A stretch of DNA of 64,000 nucleotides, taken from the NCBI GenBank assembly GCA_965248765.1, contig CBDFKF010000003.1:434001-498000 (forward strand), written 5' to 3'. Under the pieces are notes generated by a model. It was not told the DNA's origin. It saw only the letters and a program-made list of their open reading frames with translations, and ran no database searches. The number at the start of each line of letters is the position of its first letter. The stretch's first letter is position 1. Below, in pieces: positions 46,014 through 55,774 of the stretch. The translations under genes and the position numbers were made by a program. The DNA is from CBDFKF01 sp965248765 (GTDB taxonomy: Bacteria > Pseudomonadota > Alphaproteobacteria > VGEJ01).

Positions 46014-46414
46014 TCAGCTGGCGACGCGGAGCATTTCTTCGAAGAGCTGGATCGCCACCTCGGCGCGATGGCGATCGGTATCGGTTTCGGCGTCTTCGAG
46101 GTCTTCGCGGACGTTCTGAAGGCGCTGCTCCAGGTCGGCGCGGTCAAGTTCCTCGACCGGGACCGACTCCTCGGCAAGCACCGTGCAGCGCGTCGGCGTG
46201 ACCTCGCAGAAACCACCCGAGAGGAAGATGCGGCGAACCTCGGCTCCCTCATTGTGAATTTCCAGAACACCCGGGCGCACTACCGCCATCACCGGCGCAT
46301 GGTCGACCAGGACGCCGAAGTCACCCTCGGTGCCTGGCACCACAACCATCTCGACCTCTTCAGAAGCGACAAGCCGCTCGGGCGAGACCAGCTCGAAGTG
46401 GACGGCATCTGCCA

Positions 46415-46415
<1 letters not shown>
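46014..46415 (-). CDS. atpC: F1F0 ATP synthase subunit epsilon
   Basis: The 133-residue central-stalk subunit regulates F1. The N-terminal beta barrel reads FELVSPERLVASEEVEMVVV and PGTEGDFGVLVDHAPVM, and the C-terminal helical hairpin follows from about residue 90. Last gene of atpHAGDC, overlapping atpD by one base. The Fo genes are not in this operon, the usual alphaproteobacterial arrangement. Confidence 0.96.
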
Positions 46416-47836
<1,421 letters not shown>

Positions 47837-47859
47837 GCCATGCTCCCGTACAGGGTTCT

Positions 47860-48750
47860 CTAGAGGGCTTCGGCGCCCGAGATGATCTCGATCAGTTCCT
47901 TGGTGATAACGGCCTGGCGCGAGCGATTGTAGTGGAGCGTCAGCCGGTCGATCATGTCGCCGGCATTGCGCGTGGCACTATCCATCGCGGTCATGCGCGC
48001 GCCTTGCTCGCTGGCAGCATTCTCCAACAGTGCGCGATAGATCTGCACCGCGAGGTTGCGGGGAACCAGCGCGGCGAGGATTTCGCCCTCGTCCGGCTCG
48101 AACTCGGGCATCGCTTGGGCCGAGTCCTCCTCGCTTTCGCCGCCCTCGACCTCAGAGTGTGCTGCCGGGATAAGCTGTCGTTCGGTGATGATCTGAGTCA
48201 TCACCGTTCGGAAGGTATTGAAGAAGATCGTGCAGACATCAAACTGCTCCTCGTCGAACAGGCCGGCGATGCGGTCCGCAATCGGCACCGCATCGCTAAA
48301 TGCGAGTCGACGGACGCCGCTTAGATCGAACGTCTCGACGACGAGGCTGCCGAACTCGCGGCCCAGCATTTCACGACCCTTCCGGCCGACGCACAGGATC
48401 TTGACCGAGTGCCCCTGCTGGATGAGACCGCGGACGCGGTTCCGCGCCGCCCGCGCGATGGAAGAGTTGAAGCCGCCGCACAGACCGCGTTCGGCCGTCG
48501 CGACGACAATGAGATGGGTCGAGTCGAAGCCGTTGCCGACCAGCAATCGGGGCGCGGCCTCACTCTCACCGAGGCTTGCCGACAGCGAAGCAAGCATGCG
48601 CTCCATCCGTTCGGCATAGGGCCGGGCGGCCTCGGCCTGCTCCTGAGCGCGGCGCAGCTTCGAGGCCGCAACCATCTTCATCGCCTGCGTGATCTTCTGC
48701 GTCGATTGGACGCTGCCGATGCGGTTGCGCAGCTCCTTGAGGCTTGCCAT
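47860..48750 (-). CDS. atpG: F1F0 ATP synthase subunit gamma
   Basis: The 296-residue rotor shaft begins ASLKELRNRIGSVQSTQKIT and ends with the paired helix DRLTLHYNRSRQAVITKELI then EIISGAEAL, both hallmark termini. An acidic insertion (EVEGGESEEDSAQ, about 207-219) is in the usual variable loop. 49 bases separate it from atpA. Confidence 0.98.
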   Translation of the reverse strand: MASLKELRNRIGSVQSTQKITQAMKMVAASKLRRAQEQAEAARPYAERMERMLASLSASLGESEAAPRLLVGNGFDSTHLIVVATAERGLCGGFNSSIARAARNRVRGLIQQGHSVKILCVGRKGREMLGREFGSLVVETFDLSGVRRLAFSDAVPIADRIAGLFDEEQFDVCTIFFNTFRTVMTQIITERQLIPAAHSEVEGGESEEDSAQAMPEFEPDEGEILAALVPRNLAVQIYRALLENAASEQGARMTAMDSATRNAGDMIDRLTLHYNRSRQAVITKELIEIISGAEAL

Positions 48751-48799
48751 GGGTCTTGCCGTCTAGGTTATGGATTCGGCCCCGTCGATCGACGGGCGA

Positions 48800-50329
48800 T
48801 TAGGCGAAGGCCTTGGCGAACTCATCGACAATGCCGGTGAGCTTTTTGTCCGATTCCTCAGACAGTTCGCCCTCGGTGCGAATGGTATCCAGAAGATCCC
48901 GATGCTTGTTCCGCATCACTGACAGGAGGGATTCCTCGAAGTGTCTCACCTGGCTCAGCTCAATCTTGTCGAGGTAGCCGCGGACGCCGGTGAAGATCGC
49001 CACCACCTGCTCCTCGACCAGCATCGGCGCGTACTGCCGTTGTTTGAGAAGCTCGGTTAGGCGGGCACCCCGCGCGAGCAACCGCTGGGTCGCCGGATCA
49101 AGATCCGAGCCGAACTGCGCGAAGGCTGCCATCTCGCGGTATTGAGCGAGCTCGAGCTTGATGCGCCCGGCCACCGTTTTCATCGCCTTGATCTGGGCCG
49201 CCGATCCGACCCGGCTGACCGAAAGGCCGACGTTCACCGCAGGACGGATGCCCTGGTAGAACAGGTCACTCTCAAGGAAGATCTGCCCGTCGGTGATGGA
49301 AATGACATTGGTCGGGATGTAGGCCGAGACGTCGTTGGCCTGAGTCTCGATGACCGGGAGCGCCGTCAAAGAACCGGCGCCTTTGGCCTCGTTCATCTTG
49401 CATGCGCGCTCGAGCAAGCGCGAGTGCAAGTAGAACACATCGCCCGGATACGCTTCGCGGCCCGGCGGCCGCCGCAACAAGAGCGACATTTGGCGATAGG
49501 CGACCGCCTGCTTCGAGAGATCGTCGTAGATGATGACAGCGTGCATGCCGTTGTCGCGGAAGTACTCGCCTATTGCGCAGCCGGCATAGGGCGCCAGGAA
49601 CTGCAGCGGGGCCGGCTCCGACGCGGTCGAGGCGACGACGATGCAGTACTCCATGGCGCCGTAGTCCTCGAGGGTCTTGACGACTTGGGCGACGGTCGAA
49701 CGCTTCTGCCCGATAGCGACGTAGATGCAGTAGAGCTTCTTGGACTCATCGTTGGTCGCGTTGACGGCCTTCTGGTTGATGATCGTATCCACAGCAAGCG
49801 CGGTCTTGCCGGTCTGGCGATCGCCGATGATGAGCTCCCGCTGGCCGCGGCCGATCGGGATCAGGCTGTCGAGGGCCTTGAGGCCAGTCTGCATCGGCTC
49901 GTGCACCGACCGGCGAGGTATGATGCCCGGCGCCTTGACCTCGACCCGGCTCCGCTCGGTTCCTTCGATCGGCCCCTTGCCATCGATCGGATTGCCGAGC
50001 GCATCGACAACCCGCCCGAGCAATGCCTTGCCGACCGGCACATCGACGATCGCGCCAGTGCGCTTGACTGTGTCACCCTCCTTAATGTCACGGTCCTCGC
50101 CGAGGATCACGATACCGACGTTGTCGCTCTCAAGGTTGAGGACCATGCCGCGCTGGCCGTTCTCGAATTCGACCATCTCGCCGGCCTGAACGTTGTCGAG
50201 GCCGTAGGCGCGGGCAATGCCGTCGCCGACCGTCAGTACCTGGCCAACCTCCGAGACCTCAGCGTCTGTGCCGAACCGCTCGATCTGCTGCTTGAGGATT
50301 TCGGAGATCTCGGCGGCGCGGATGTCCAT
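48800..50329 (-). CDS. atpA: F1F0 ATP synthase subunit alpha
   Basis: The 509-residue non-catalytic nucleotide-binding subunit begins MDIRAAEISEILKQQIERFG and has Walker A GDRQTGKTALAVDTI (about 169-183) and the arginine-finger region VGLSVSRVGSAAQ (about 365-377). The ATG 50329 overlaps the atpH stop (ATGA), a conserved coupling. Confidence 0.99.
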   Translation of the reverse strand: MDIRAAEISEILKQQIERFGTDAEVSEVGQVLTVGDGIARAYGLDNVQAGEMVEFENGQRGMVLNLESDNVGIVILGEDRDIKEGDTVKRTGAIVDVPVGKALLGRVVDALGNPIDGKGPIEGTERSRVEVKAPGIIPRRSVHEPMQTGLKALDSLIPIGRGQRELIIGDRQTGKTALAVDTIINQKAVNATNDESKKLYCIYVAIGQKRSTVAQVVKTLEDYGAMEYCIVVASTASEPAPLQFLAPYAGCAIGEYFRDNGMHAVIIYDDLSKQAVAYRQMSLLLRRPPGREAYPGDVFYLHSRLLERACKMNEAKGAGSLTALPVIETQANDVSAYIPTNVISITDGQIFLESDLFYQGIRPAVNVGLSVSRVGSAAQIKAMKTVAGRIKLELAQYREMAAFAQFGSDLDPATQRLLARGARLTELLKQRQYAPMLVEEQVVAIFTGVRGYLDKIELSQVRHFEESLLSVMRNKHRDLLDTIRTEGELSEESDKKLTGIVDEFAKAFA

Positions 50330-50889
50330 CAACCAACCCCTTTCATAGCCAACTTGAGATTCTGAAGCTGCGTGCGCAGTGAGGTGTCGAGCATGCGCGA
50401 GCCAAGGCGAACGATCAGCCCACCAATCAGACCGTCATCGACGCGCGCGGTGAGATTGACCTCACGGCCGACGGCCTGGGCCAGCGCTCGACCGAGCGCT
50501 TCCTGTTGGGCCTCGCTCAGAGGCCGCGCCGATGTTACCTCGGCTCCCACCTCACCCCGGTAATCGGCGAGAAGCGCACGGTACGCGCGGACGATCTGCG
50601 GTAGCACAAAAAGCCGGCGGTTGTGCGCCAACAGCCCAACGAACTTGCGCACGAGTTCGATGGCACCAGCCCGGTCGAGGATCGCCGCTATCGCTTTACC
50701 CTGTTCATCGCGGCCCAGCACGGGGCTGCGGATCAGTCGCGCAAAGTCCTCGTTCTCGTCGATAAGCGTGCCGAGTCCGTCGAGATCGCCGGCAACCTCG
50801 TCCAACTGCGCGCCATCGCGGGCAAGCTCAAAGAGGGCATTCGCGTAGCGGCCCGCGAGTCCCGATGTCAGCGAAGTATCAGCCGCCAC
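50329..50889 (-). CDS. atpH: F1F0 ATP synthase subunit delta
   Basis: The 186-residue peripheral-stalk subunit has GLAGRYANALFELARDGAQL at the N-terminus, KFVGLLAHNRRLFVLPQIV in the middle, and GGLIVRLGSRMLDTSLRTQL then QNLKLAMKGVG at the end. Start is GTG 50889; an ATG at 50946 would give an unlikely leader. First gene of the F1 operon. Confidence 0.93.
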   Translation of the reverse strand: MAADTSLTSGLAGRYANALFELARDGAQLDEVAGDLDGLGTLIDENEDFARLIRSPVLGRDEQGKAIAAILDRAGAIELVRKFVGLLAHNRRLFVLPQIVRAYRALLADYRGEVGAEVTSARPLSEAQQEALGRALAQAVGREVNLTARVDDGLIGGLIVRLGSRMLDTSLRTQLQNLKLAMKGVG

Positions 50890-51143
50890 CTGGTCCGGTC
50901 CCGGTTTGTTGCGATGGGGCTCGCCTGCGTGAAAGCGCACAAGCAAAAGAAACGACGGACACGGCCGTCACCGCGCCGTCGATCAGGCCGCGGTTTCCTA
51001 CCACAGCGCCTGGGGCCTTGCAAGCAGCGCCAGCCGGGGCTTTCGGCGCCCCGGCCGGGCCGCGGAAGACTGCCCCGACGGCGGCCGCGGCGGTCTGGAA
51101 AGAGCCCGCCCAACAGCCCCTGCGAAAGCCGCCAGCAGGACGC

Positions 51144-52568
51144 TCAGACCACCTTGCCGGGGTTCATGATGTCGTCCGGGTCGAGCGCGCGCTTGATCCG
51201 TCGCATGAGCTCGATCTCGATCTCAGACTTGTAGCCACGGATGGTGTCGCGCTTGAGGCGGCCAACCCCGTGCTCGGCACTGATGCTGCCGCCAAAGTCG
51301 GCGACGATGCCATGGACCAGCCCGTTGAACTCGTCCCAACGGGCAAGGAATGTCGCAGCCTCGATGCCGGTTGGTTGGGTTAGATTGAAGTGGATGTTGC
51401 CGTCGCCGAGATGGCCGAACGCGACGGGTCGAATACCGGGGAGCTCGGCGCAAACGGCCGCATCGGCCCGCGCCATGAACTCAGCGATGCGCGAGATCGG
51501 TACCGAGATGTCGTGCTTGATGCTCGCCCCCTCGTAGCGTTCCGCCTCGGGGATGGACTCGCGGAGCCGCCAAAGTGCGCGCGCCTGCGCCTCGCTCCCG
51601 GCGATCACCGCATCACGAACGATTCCAGCGCTCAGGCCGGCCTCAAGCGCCGCCTCGAGCACAGGTCGCAAGCTCGCGCCCTCGCCCGCGGTCGAAAGGC
51701 CGGTTAGCACGTACCAGGCGTGAGGCTCAGTCATCGGGTCGGCGCAGCCGGGAATGTGCGCGAGCACGAGGTCGAGGGCGATCCGGGGGATCAGCTCGAA
51801 GGCATCGACCATGCCGCCGCTCGCACGGGCAAGTGTCCCGAGCAGATCGAGCGCGGCGCCAGGATCGGTCACCGCCACCAATGCCGTCTGGGTCTCGCGC
51901 GCAGCCGGGAACAAGCGAAGCACGGCGGCGGTAATGATACCGAGCGTTCCTTCGCCGCCGATGAAGAGCTGTTTGAGGTCGTAGCCGGTGTTGTCCTTGC
52001 GCAACCCCTTGAGACCGTCCCAGACGCTGCCGTCGGGCAGCACCACCTCGAGGCCGAGGACCAGCTCGCGCACGTTGCCGTAGCGCAGGACGGCGATGCC
52101 GCCCGCGTTGGTGGAGATGTTGCCGCCGATTTGGCAGCTACCTTCCGCTGCCAAGCTCAATGGAAACAAACGATCGGCGTCAGCCGCCGCCTGCTGCACC
52201 TCGGCCAGCACACAACCCGCCTCGACCGTGACCGCGTTGTTGACCGTATCAACCGCGCGGATGCGTTTGAGCCGCGTGAGCGAGACCACGATCTCATCGC
52301 CGCTCTCGTGCGGCACCGCGCCGCCCATCAATCCGGTGTTGCCGCCTTGCGGCACGATCGGCGTCCGCGATTCCGCACAGATCGTGGTGATGGCGGCCAC
52401 TTCCGCGGTGGTGTGGGGTCGCAGGAGGAGCGGCGTCCGGCCGTGGAACAGGCCGCGGAGCTCGCTGAGGTAGGGAGCGAGCTCGGCTGGGTCGTCTATG
52501 TAGCCCCCGGGTCCGACCGTCGCCTTCAGACGATCGATGACCTCAGGCGGTACCGCGCCCGCGCTCAT
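51144..52568 (-). CDS. FAD-linked 2-hydroxyacid dehydrogenase (GlcD/D2HGDH-like)
   Basis: The 474-residue flavoprotein has the FAD-binding PCMH domain: HTTAEVAAITTICAESRTPI, PQGGNTGLMGGAVPHES (about 75-91, the phosphate loop) and EGSCQIGGNISTNAGGIAVL. The C-terminal FAD-oxidase domain includes FGHLGDGNIHFNLTQP with conserved metal/substrate His residues, and SISAEHGVGRLKRD. It oxidises a D-2-hydroxyacid such as D-lactate, glycolate or D-2-hydroxyglutarate; which one is not decided by motifs. Confidence 0.92.
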   Translation of the reverse strand: MSAGAVPPEVIDRLKATVGPGGYIDDPAELAPYLSELRGLFHGRTPLLLRPHTTAEVAAITTICAESRTPIVPQGGNTGLMGGAVPHESGDEIVVSLTRLKRIRAVDTVNNAVTVEAGCVLAEVQQAAADADRLFPLSLAAEGSCQIGGNISTNAGGIAVLRYGNVRELVLGLEVVLPDGSVWDGLKGLRKDNTGYDLKQLFIGGEGTLGIITAAVLRLFPAARETQTALVAVTDPGAALDLLGTLARASGGMVDAFELIPRIALDLVLAHIPGCADPMTEPHAWYVLTGLSTAGEGASLRPVLEAALEAGLSAGIVRDAVIAGSEAQARALWRLRESIPEAERYEGASIKHDISVPISRIAEFMARADAAVCAELPGIRPVAFGHLGDGNIHFNLTQPTGIEAATFLARWDEFNGLVHGIVADFGGSISAEHGVGRLKRDTIRGYKSEIEIELMRRIKRALDPDDIMNPGKVV

Positions 52569-52613
52569 GGCGCGGTGTAGCGCACCACCACAGCTCCCGG
52601 CAAGCGGGCCGTA

Positions 52614-53606
52614 TCAGCGCGCGCGTCGGCGCTTGTTCTTGGGGCGCGGTGCGGCGGCGCGACGCAGCCGATCGTTGACCGCACGGCCGATGCCGCGATC
52701 GGGAATCGGCATGACGGCGATGGTCTTGATCTCGGGGCGATCGAGCCGTCGCAGCATCGTGAAGAGATTGCCCGCGGCTTCCTCAAGATCCCCCGTGGGG
52801 CTCAAGTTGAGACCGTTGCAGTAGGTTTTCGGCACGTTCGGCCCGAAGGCGAGAAGCACCTCGCCTGGCATGAGCTCGGTCGCGTTCACGCGGACGGGCC
52901 GATTAGGCGCATAGTGGCTCTTGAGCATGCCGGGGCCGAGCGCTACCAGATGTTGATCGGATGGCGGTGCCAAGGCGCCGATCTCTGCCTCGATGGCTTC
53001 GGTTGGGATCCCGCCCGGTCGCAAGAGCTGCGGCACGTCCGAGGCGAGATTGACCACCGTCGATTCAACACCGATCGGGCAGACGCCACCGTCGAGAATC
53101 ATGTCGGGCTTGCCGTCGAGGCTTTCGGCAACATGCTCAGCGCATGTCGGGCTGATCGAGCCCGAACGGTTGGCGCTGGGCGCCACGATCGGTCGTCCGG
53201 CAGCCTTGAACAGCGCGAGTGCAACGGCGTGGTCGGGTACTCGCACCGCGATGGTCTCAAGACCCGCACTCGCCAACCAGGACACCGCGCATTCGGCCGC
53301 CCGGGGCAGCACCATAGTCAGCGGTCCCGGCCAGAGGCAGTCCGCCAAGGCCTCCGCCCGGGCATCGAAGGCGGCTACCTCGCGGGCGCTCTTGGTGTCG
53401 GCGAGATGGACGATGAGAGGATTGAATTTCGGGCGCTCCTTGACCGCGAAGATGGCGGCCACGGCGCGGTCGTCAATGGCGTCGGCACCAAGTCCGTACA
53501 CCGTCTCTGTGGGGAAGGCGACCAGCCGGCCCGCACCGATCAGACGCCCCCCCTTGGCAATCGCCTCGGGGGTTGCCTCTACAACATTGATGGTGGCGAC
53601 AGACAA
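52614..53606 (-). CDS. Threonylcarbamoyl-AMP synthase (Sua5/YrdC/YwlC family)
   Basis: The 330-residue enzyme makes threonylcarbamoyl-AMP for the t6A modification of ANN-decoding tRNAs. It has the YrdC domain with LVAFPTETVYGLGADAID (about 27-44), KFNPLIVHL and PSANRSGSISPT, and a C-terminal Sua5 domain after a linker (LGPGMLKSHYAPNRPV). This two-domain Sua5 form is longer than E. coli TsaC. The basic tail is RPKNKRRRAR. Confidence 0.95.
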   Translation of the reverse strand: MSVATINVVEATPEAIAKGGRLIGAGRLVAFPTETVYGLGADAIDDRAVAAIFAVKERPKFNPLIVHLADTKSAREVAAFDARAEALADCLWPGPLTMVLPRAAECAVSWLASAGLETIAVRVPDHAVALALFKAAGRPIVAPSANRSGSISPTCAEHVAESLDGKPDMILDGGVCPIGVESTVVNLASDVPQLLRPGGIPTEAIEAEIGALAPPSDQHLVALGPGMLKSHYAPNRPVRVNATELMPGEVLLAFGPNVPKTYCNGLNLSPTGDLEEAAGNLFTMLRRLDRPEIKTIAVMPIPDRGIGRAVNDRLRRAAAPRPKNKRRRAR

Positions 53607-53786
53607 GAGCCGTACGCTCGACTCGCAATCAGAGGAAGGTCGGTTTTTAGCACAGGGCGCTCGGCCCGACCTGTGACAGTGCTACATTTCGTACAGTTCG
53701 CGCAACAGGACGGGACCCGCCCCGCGCGACCCGCCGCGCTCCCGTGTGGCAAGGTTTGAACGGCCTACCCGGCCAGCGCCCAACGC

Positions 53787-54602
53787 TCATGTGAACAGCT
53801 GCAACACGAGCGACGGCGCTGCGTTCGCGATTGCAAGCCCCTGGACACCGAGCTGCTGCTGGATTTCCAGCGCCTGAAGGCGAGCTGCCTCCTCGGCGAG
53901 GTTGGCATCGACCAAGTTACCGATCCCGACCTCCAGCGTACCAATGAGGGAGACTGTGAAGTCGCTCTGCACCTCTATCCGCGTAGCCGCCGCACCGAGC
54001 GAGGCGAGGCGGTTGGAGGACAGCGTGACGGTTGAGTCAATCGCGGTTAACGCCAGCGCAGCGCTAGCGGAGGTCGCGAGCGACGAATTGAGGATGCCGA
54101 GGCTGGTGCTGCTCAAGTCCTGCGCGGTGACGGCGATGTTCGAACCACTGACGCTGCTGAGCACATTCAAATCGGTCGCGCCGGAGGCGATAAGATTGAC
54201 GTTGTTGAAGTCGGCCGTGAGAACAATCGTCTCGATCTGGTCACGTAGCACGACGAAGTCCGCCTGAATGGCCGAGCGCGATGCCGAGTCGAGGCCCGCT
54301 TGGTTGGCCTGAGTAACCTTGGCCTTGATCTCGATCAACAGATCGGCCACTGACTGGCCAGCGGAAACGGCGACGGCCACCGCCGATTCGCCGTTCGCGA
54401 GCGCAAGCTTCACTGCTGTGAGCCCGCCGACATCGCCGCGTAAGTTCTGGGCGATGGCGAAGGCCGAGGCATCGACCTGCGGTCCGGTGACGCGCAGGCC
54501 GGTGGTAATGCGAAGCTGGGTCGCCTCGAGCTCGCGAGTCGTGCGCGTGAGCGCCTGGAGCGCGAGAAGACTACTCGCGTTGGTGTTGACTGATATCGCC
54601 AC
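53787..54602 (-). CDS. Flagellin
   Basis: The 271-residue flagellin has conserved D0/D1 helices at both ends: AISVNTNASSLLALQALTRT then TRELEATQLRITTGLRVTGP at the N-terminus and EAARLQALEIQQQLGVQGLA then IANAAPSLVLQL at the C-terminus. A short central part replaces D2/D3. Start is GTG 54602 with GGGAGG 12-17 bases upstream. No other flagellar gene is in the window, so it is a solitary flagellin as in many alphaproteobacteria. Confidence 0.95.
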   Translation of the reverse strand: MAISVNTNASSLLALQALTRTTRELEATQLRITTGLRVTGPQVDASAFAIAQNLRGDVGGLTAVKLALANGESAVAVAVSAGQSVADLLIEIKAKVTQANQAGLDSASRSAIQADFVVLRDQIETIVLTADFNNVNLIASGATDLNVLSSVSGSNIAVTAQDLSSTSLGILNSSLATSASAALALTAIDSTVTLSSNRLASLGAAATRIEVQSDFTVSLIGTLEVGIGNLVDANLAEEAARLQALEIQQQLGVQGLAIANAAPSLVLQLFT

Positions 54603-54680
54603 CGCGGTTGCCTCCCTGTCCGCGGCCCCGAGCGTCTTATTTAAGCGCTATCCTGACTCCTGCGCGGCACCTCAACAACC

Positions 54681-55703
54681 ATGACGGCACGAACCATGCC
54701 GAGTACCCACACGATCGAGGCCGTCTATACCCACACCGAGGGGGAGCCCACCTGCATCGTCCATAGCGGCATTCCGTGGCCGGCCGGCGATATTCTGGCA
54801 AAGCGCCGTTTCATCGAAACCGACTTCGACTGGCTGCGCCGCGCCTTGATGCAGGAGCCGCGCGGTCACAAGGACATGTTCGGCGTCTTCCTCGCACCGT
54901 CGACCGAGCCCGGCAGCAGCGGCGGCATGGTGTGGATGGATGGTCGCGGCTACATGCACATGTGCGGCCATGGAACGATCGGCCTTACGACCGCCATGGT
55001 GGCGGAGGGCTGGGTGACGGCGGAGGCGCCAACCACCTCCATCCGCCTCGAGAGTACGGCCGGACCGATCCACGCCGAGGTCGGCATCGAGGATGGCCGC
55101 GCCGTTTGGTGCCGCTTCGAGAACGTCCCCGCCTTCGTTGCCGAACAGGACGTGCCGCTTACGCTGCCCTATCACGGCGAGGTGCGCGCCGACATCGCCT
55201 TCGGCGGCAACTTCTTCGCGCTGATCCGTTGGGATCCCAAACAGCTGGCGATCTGCCCCGAAAACGGCCACCACTTCCGTCGGTTGGGCACGCTCGCGCG
55301 CGATCTCCTGGCGAGCAAAGTGCGCCTGCGCCACCCGACCGAACCCCATATCGCCGATCTGTATGTGGTCACCTTCTGGCACGACTCGGTCCGTCCCGAG
55401 GCGCGTTACCGCTGCGTCCACGTGTTCGCCGACGGCCAGCTCGACCGCTCGCCGGGCGGCACCGGCACCAGCGCCATGATGGCCATGCTGGAAGCGCGGG
55501 GAGATCTGCGGGTAGGCGAAGTGCTGCACGCCGAAGGACTCCTGGGGAGCGGCACTTTCGAGGGGCGGTTGATCGGCGAGACCAGGCTGGGCAATCAGCG
55601 GGCCGTGGTGCCAACCATCAAAGGGACGGCGCATGTGCTCGGGCGCGCGACCTGGACCGTCGACCGCAATGACCGTGTCGGATTGGGTTTCGAGATCAGT
55701 TGA
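54681..55703 (+). CDS. Proline racemase-family protein lacking the second catalytic Cys
   Basis: The 340-residue family member has the first catalytic cysteine in YMHMCGHGTIGLT (C95). The second signature DRSPGGTGTSAMMAML (255-270) has Gly at 259, where racemases and 4-hydroxyproline epimerases have Cys and trans-3-hydroxyproline dehydratases have Thr. A two-base racemase is thus unlikely. A one-base dehydratase-type reaction on a hydroxyproline-like substrate is possible. Start ATG 54681 (alternative 54696). Confidence 0.88.
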   Translation: MTARTMPSTHTIEAVYTHTEGEPTCIVHSGIPWPAGDILAKRRFIETDFDWLRRALMQEPRGHKDMFGVFLAPSTEPGSSGGMVWMDGRGYMHMCGHGTIGLTTAMVAEGWVTAEAPTTSIRLESTAGPIHAEVGIEDGRAVWCRFENVPAFVAEQDVPLTLPYHGEVRADIAFGGNFFALIRWDPKQLAICPENGHHFRRLGTLARDLLASKVRLRHPTEPHIADLYVVTFWHDSVRPEARYRCVHVFADGQLDRSPGGTGTSAMMAMLEARGDLRVGEVLHAEGLLGSGTFEGRLIGETRLGNQRAVVPTIKGTAHVLGRATWTVDRNDRVGLGFEIS

Positions 55704-55774
55704 GGCGTTTGCGCGCAGCCAGCACGCATAATAGCTTCGGTCGGTAGCGTCCAGACGGCGCCAAGGGCATCCCG

